5,636 nt of DNA from J029 sp964482495 (lineage in GTDB: Bacteria > Planctomycetota > UBA1135). Numbering within the stretch: position 1 is the first letter of the stretch; each line of letters starts with the position of its first letter. Both the position numbers and the translations under genes were made by a program. The DNA lies in assembly GCA_964482495.1 (NCBI GenBank), contig CAYZXS010000092.1:1-5636 (forward strand), read 5' to 3'. Shown piece by piece: positions 4,527-5,636 of this stretch. The notes below the pieces were generated by a model. The model saw only the letters and a list, made by a program, of their open reading frames with translations, did no database searches and had not been told where the DNA came from.

Positions 4527-5636
4527 CCGACCACCTCCGCCAGCGCGTTGCTGAGGGCGGCGGTGGTGTGGTCCACGGCCTGGAAGTAGAGGGTCTTGCC
4601 CACGAGGTGCGGGTAGGCAAGGTGGCTGAAGCTCGCGGCGCCGGCCGCGTCCGCACGCCGCTGGGCAGTGTGGATGGGCGGGCTGAGCATGACGTCACCG
4701 TAGACCGACGGGGTCGGACCGGCGCCGGTGGCGCTGATGCCGACGGCGACGATGCCGTCAGCGGTGGCGTTGGTCACCTCGAGGGTGGCCGTCTGGCCGC
4801 CGATCAGGTTGACCACGGCGAGCGAGGGGCCGGGAGGAACGGGCTGGGCGATGCTGATGTCATCGATGCCGATGCCGTCCAGGTAGCCGTACGGGAAGTT
4901 GTCGTCCTGGGCGATCAGCATGTAGAAGTCACCCGCGGTGTTCGCGCCGGCGCCGGAGAGGTCGACGGCGGTGACGGCTTGCCAGGAGCTCAACAGGGCG
5001 GACCAGTCGCCGTAGGCCAGGTGCCAGGTGGCGCCGTCCTCGGAGACCCAGATGCCGTCCCAGGTGTCGGACTCTTCGCCGTGGTCGATGACTTGGAAGT
5101 CCATCTCCAGCGCCGCCGCGCCGCCGCCGTTCAGGCCGATGATCAGGCCGTTGCGGACGTCGTGGTAGTTGTTGGACAGCGGGTCGAGGCCCATCTCGAG
5201 GCAGGCAGCGCCGCTGAAGGCGCCGAGGCCCGAGGAGCCAGCGATGTCGCAGTAGGCTTCCGGGTCCGGGAGGCCGGACGCGCCGTTCAGGGCGTTGGTG
5301 GCCATGTGCGGCGGAACCACACCCAGGTAGCTCTCGAAGTCATCGAACATGCCATCGGCGGCCACGAAGGCGGTCGGCATGTTGGGCCAGACCGGCGGCG
5401 GCGGCGGCGGCAGCTGGTCGTCGATCACCAGGTCGTCTAGCTCCCACTCACTGGCGTAGTCGCCGGTGTAGTGGAAGGCGACGTTGACGCCGTTGGTGCC
5501 CGCGTAGGCGCTCAGGTCGACGTCGAGCATGCTGAAGCCGTCGGGCGCCAGGTCGTCGCGGACGTTGATGAAGGTCAGGCCGCCGTCCAGGGAGACGTCG
5601 ACGTAGTGGTGGTCGCGCCAGGAGGCGAAGGCCACT
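4523..5636 (-). CDS. Modular beta-sandwich protein, paralogue of the other minus-strand genes, 5' end beyond window
   Basis: The frame is open through the right edge, so the true start is not visible; the GTG at 5635 is probably an internal valine. Of the 370 codons seen, residues 1-73 are the end of a beta-sandwich domain (DVSLDGGLTF, then FHYTGDYASEWELDDLVID) with no counterpart in the propeller genes. Six prolines (76-81), each CCG, form the linker. Residues 96-262 are the jelly-roll module shared with the 1418-3178 gene (EAYCDIAGSSGLGAFSG, DPLSNNYHDVRNGL, AQDDNFPYGYLDG), and both cysteines (C129, C145) are kept. A VPPG linker leads to the shared C-terminal beta-sandwich (269-370, ending SNALAEVVG). 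A signal peptide is expected off-window by analogy. Function unknown; cell-surface or secreted binding is a guess from the fold type. Confidence 0.85.
   Translation of the reverse strand, partial: VAFASWRDHHYVDVSLDGGLTFINVRDDLAPDGFSMLDVDLSAYAGTNGVNVAFHYTGDYASEWELDDLVIDDQLPPPPPPVWPNMPTAFVAADGMFDDFESYLGVVPPHMATNALNGASGLPDPEAYCDIAGSSGLGAFSGAACLEMGLDPLSNNYHDVRNGLIIGLNGGGAAALEMDFQVIDHGEESDTWDGIWVSEDGATWHLAYGDWSALLSSWQAVTAVDLSGAGANTAGDFYMLIAQDDNFPYGYLDGIGIDDISIAQPVPPGPSLAVVNLIGGQTATLEVTNATADGIVAVGISATGAGPTPSVYGDVMLSPPIHTAQRRADAAGAASFSHLAYPHLVGKTLYFQAVDHTTAALSNALAEVVG
5144..5206. repeat. 63-bp segment identical to 2039-2101
   Basis: Partner of the copy at 2039-2101, in the jelly-roll module of the third family gene on the other side of mqnC. 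Confidence 0.9.

Noticed and set aside
3754..4698. A 314-codon minus-strand frame opposite mqnC, running past its end
   Set aside because: It overlaps the well-supported mqnC and the 3' end of the third family gene in another frame, with Arg/Pro/Ala-rich composition and no recognisable motif.
5394..5411. (GGC)6 trinucleotide run as an expanded microsatellite or phase-variable site
   Set aside because: It encodes the six-proline linker, and all three copies have exactly six prolines. Changes in number would stay in frame, so it cannot act as an on/off switch.
1..5636. A new defence, mobile or biosynthetic system
   Set aside because: Apart from mqnC, all genes are one family of modular secreted proteins. 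There is no nuclease, transposase, reverse transcriptase, toxin pair or structured RNA array in view.

Overview
The window is GC-rich DNA that looks bacterial and chromosomal, most likely from a Planctomycetota-type bacterium. That placement is an inference. It rests on the style of the secreted proteins (DDFESY-type beta-sandwich modules, poly-proline linkers, a C-terminal beta-sandwich ending in SN.L.EVVG), on the lack of clear Shine-Dalgarno sites at the three visible starts, and on a futalosine-type menaquinone gene. No sequence search was possible.

Layout, left to right. (1) Positions 1-1067, minus strand: the 5' part of a secreted protein gene, cut by the left edge. It encodes a signal peptide, a beta-propeller-like domain, a six-proline linker and the start of a beta-sandwich module. 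(2) 1068-1417: intergenic leader holding the upstream gene's terminator, two mutually exclusive hairpins and a 10-bp tandem repeat. (3) 1418-3178, minus: a complete paralogue of the first gene (586 aa), with a TTG start. (4) 3179-3345: divergent intergenic region with a possible leaderless promoter for the next gene. (5) 3346-4515, plus: mqnC, a radical SAM enzyme of menaquinone biosynthesis. (6) 4523 to the right edge, minus: a third family member, cut at its 5' end. It shares the proline linker and everything after it with the second gene, but carries a different domain before the linker.

The three minus-strand genes form a tandem array of modular, presumably exported proteins. mqnC sits between two members on the opposite strand and has no evident functional link to them. 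The proline linker marks the module boundary: propeller plus sandwich plus C-terminal domain in genes 1 and 2 (gene 1 is seen only into its sandwich), and sandwich-like plus sandwich plus C-terminal domain in gene 3. Runs of 63 to 109 identical bases between copies point to recent duplication or gene conversion. The two complete 3' ends each have a GC-rich terminator 24-26 bases past the stop. For gene 3 that terminator lies inside the coding sequence of the mqnC tail.

I found no RNA gene, CRISPR array, transposase or defence system. The novelty here is an uncharacterised modular secreted-protein family and its regulatory and evolutionary layout, not a new multi-gene machine.
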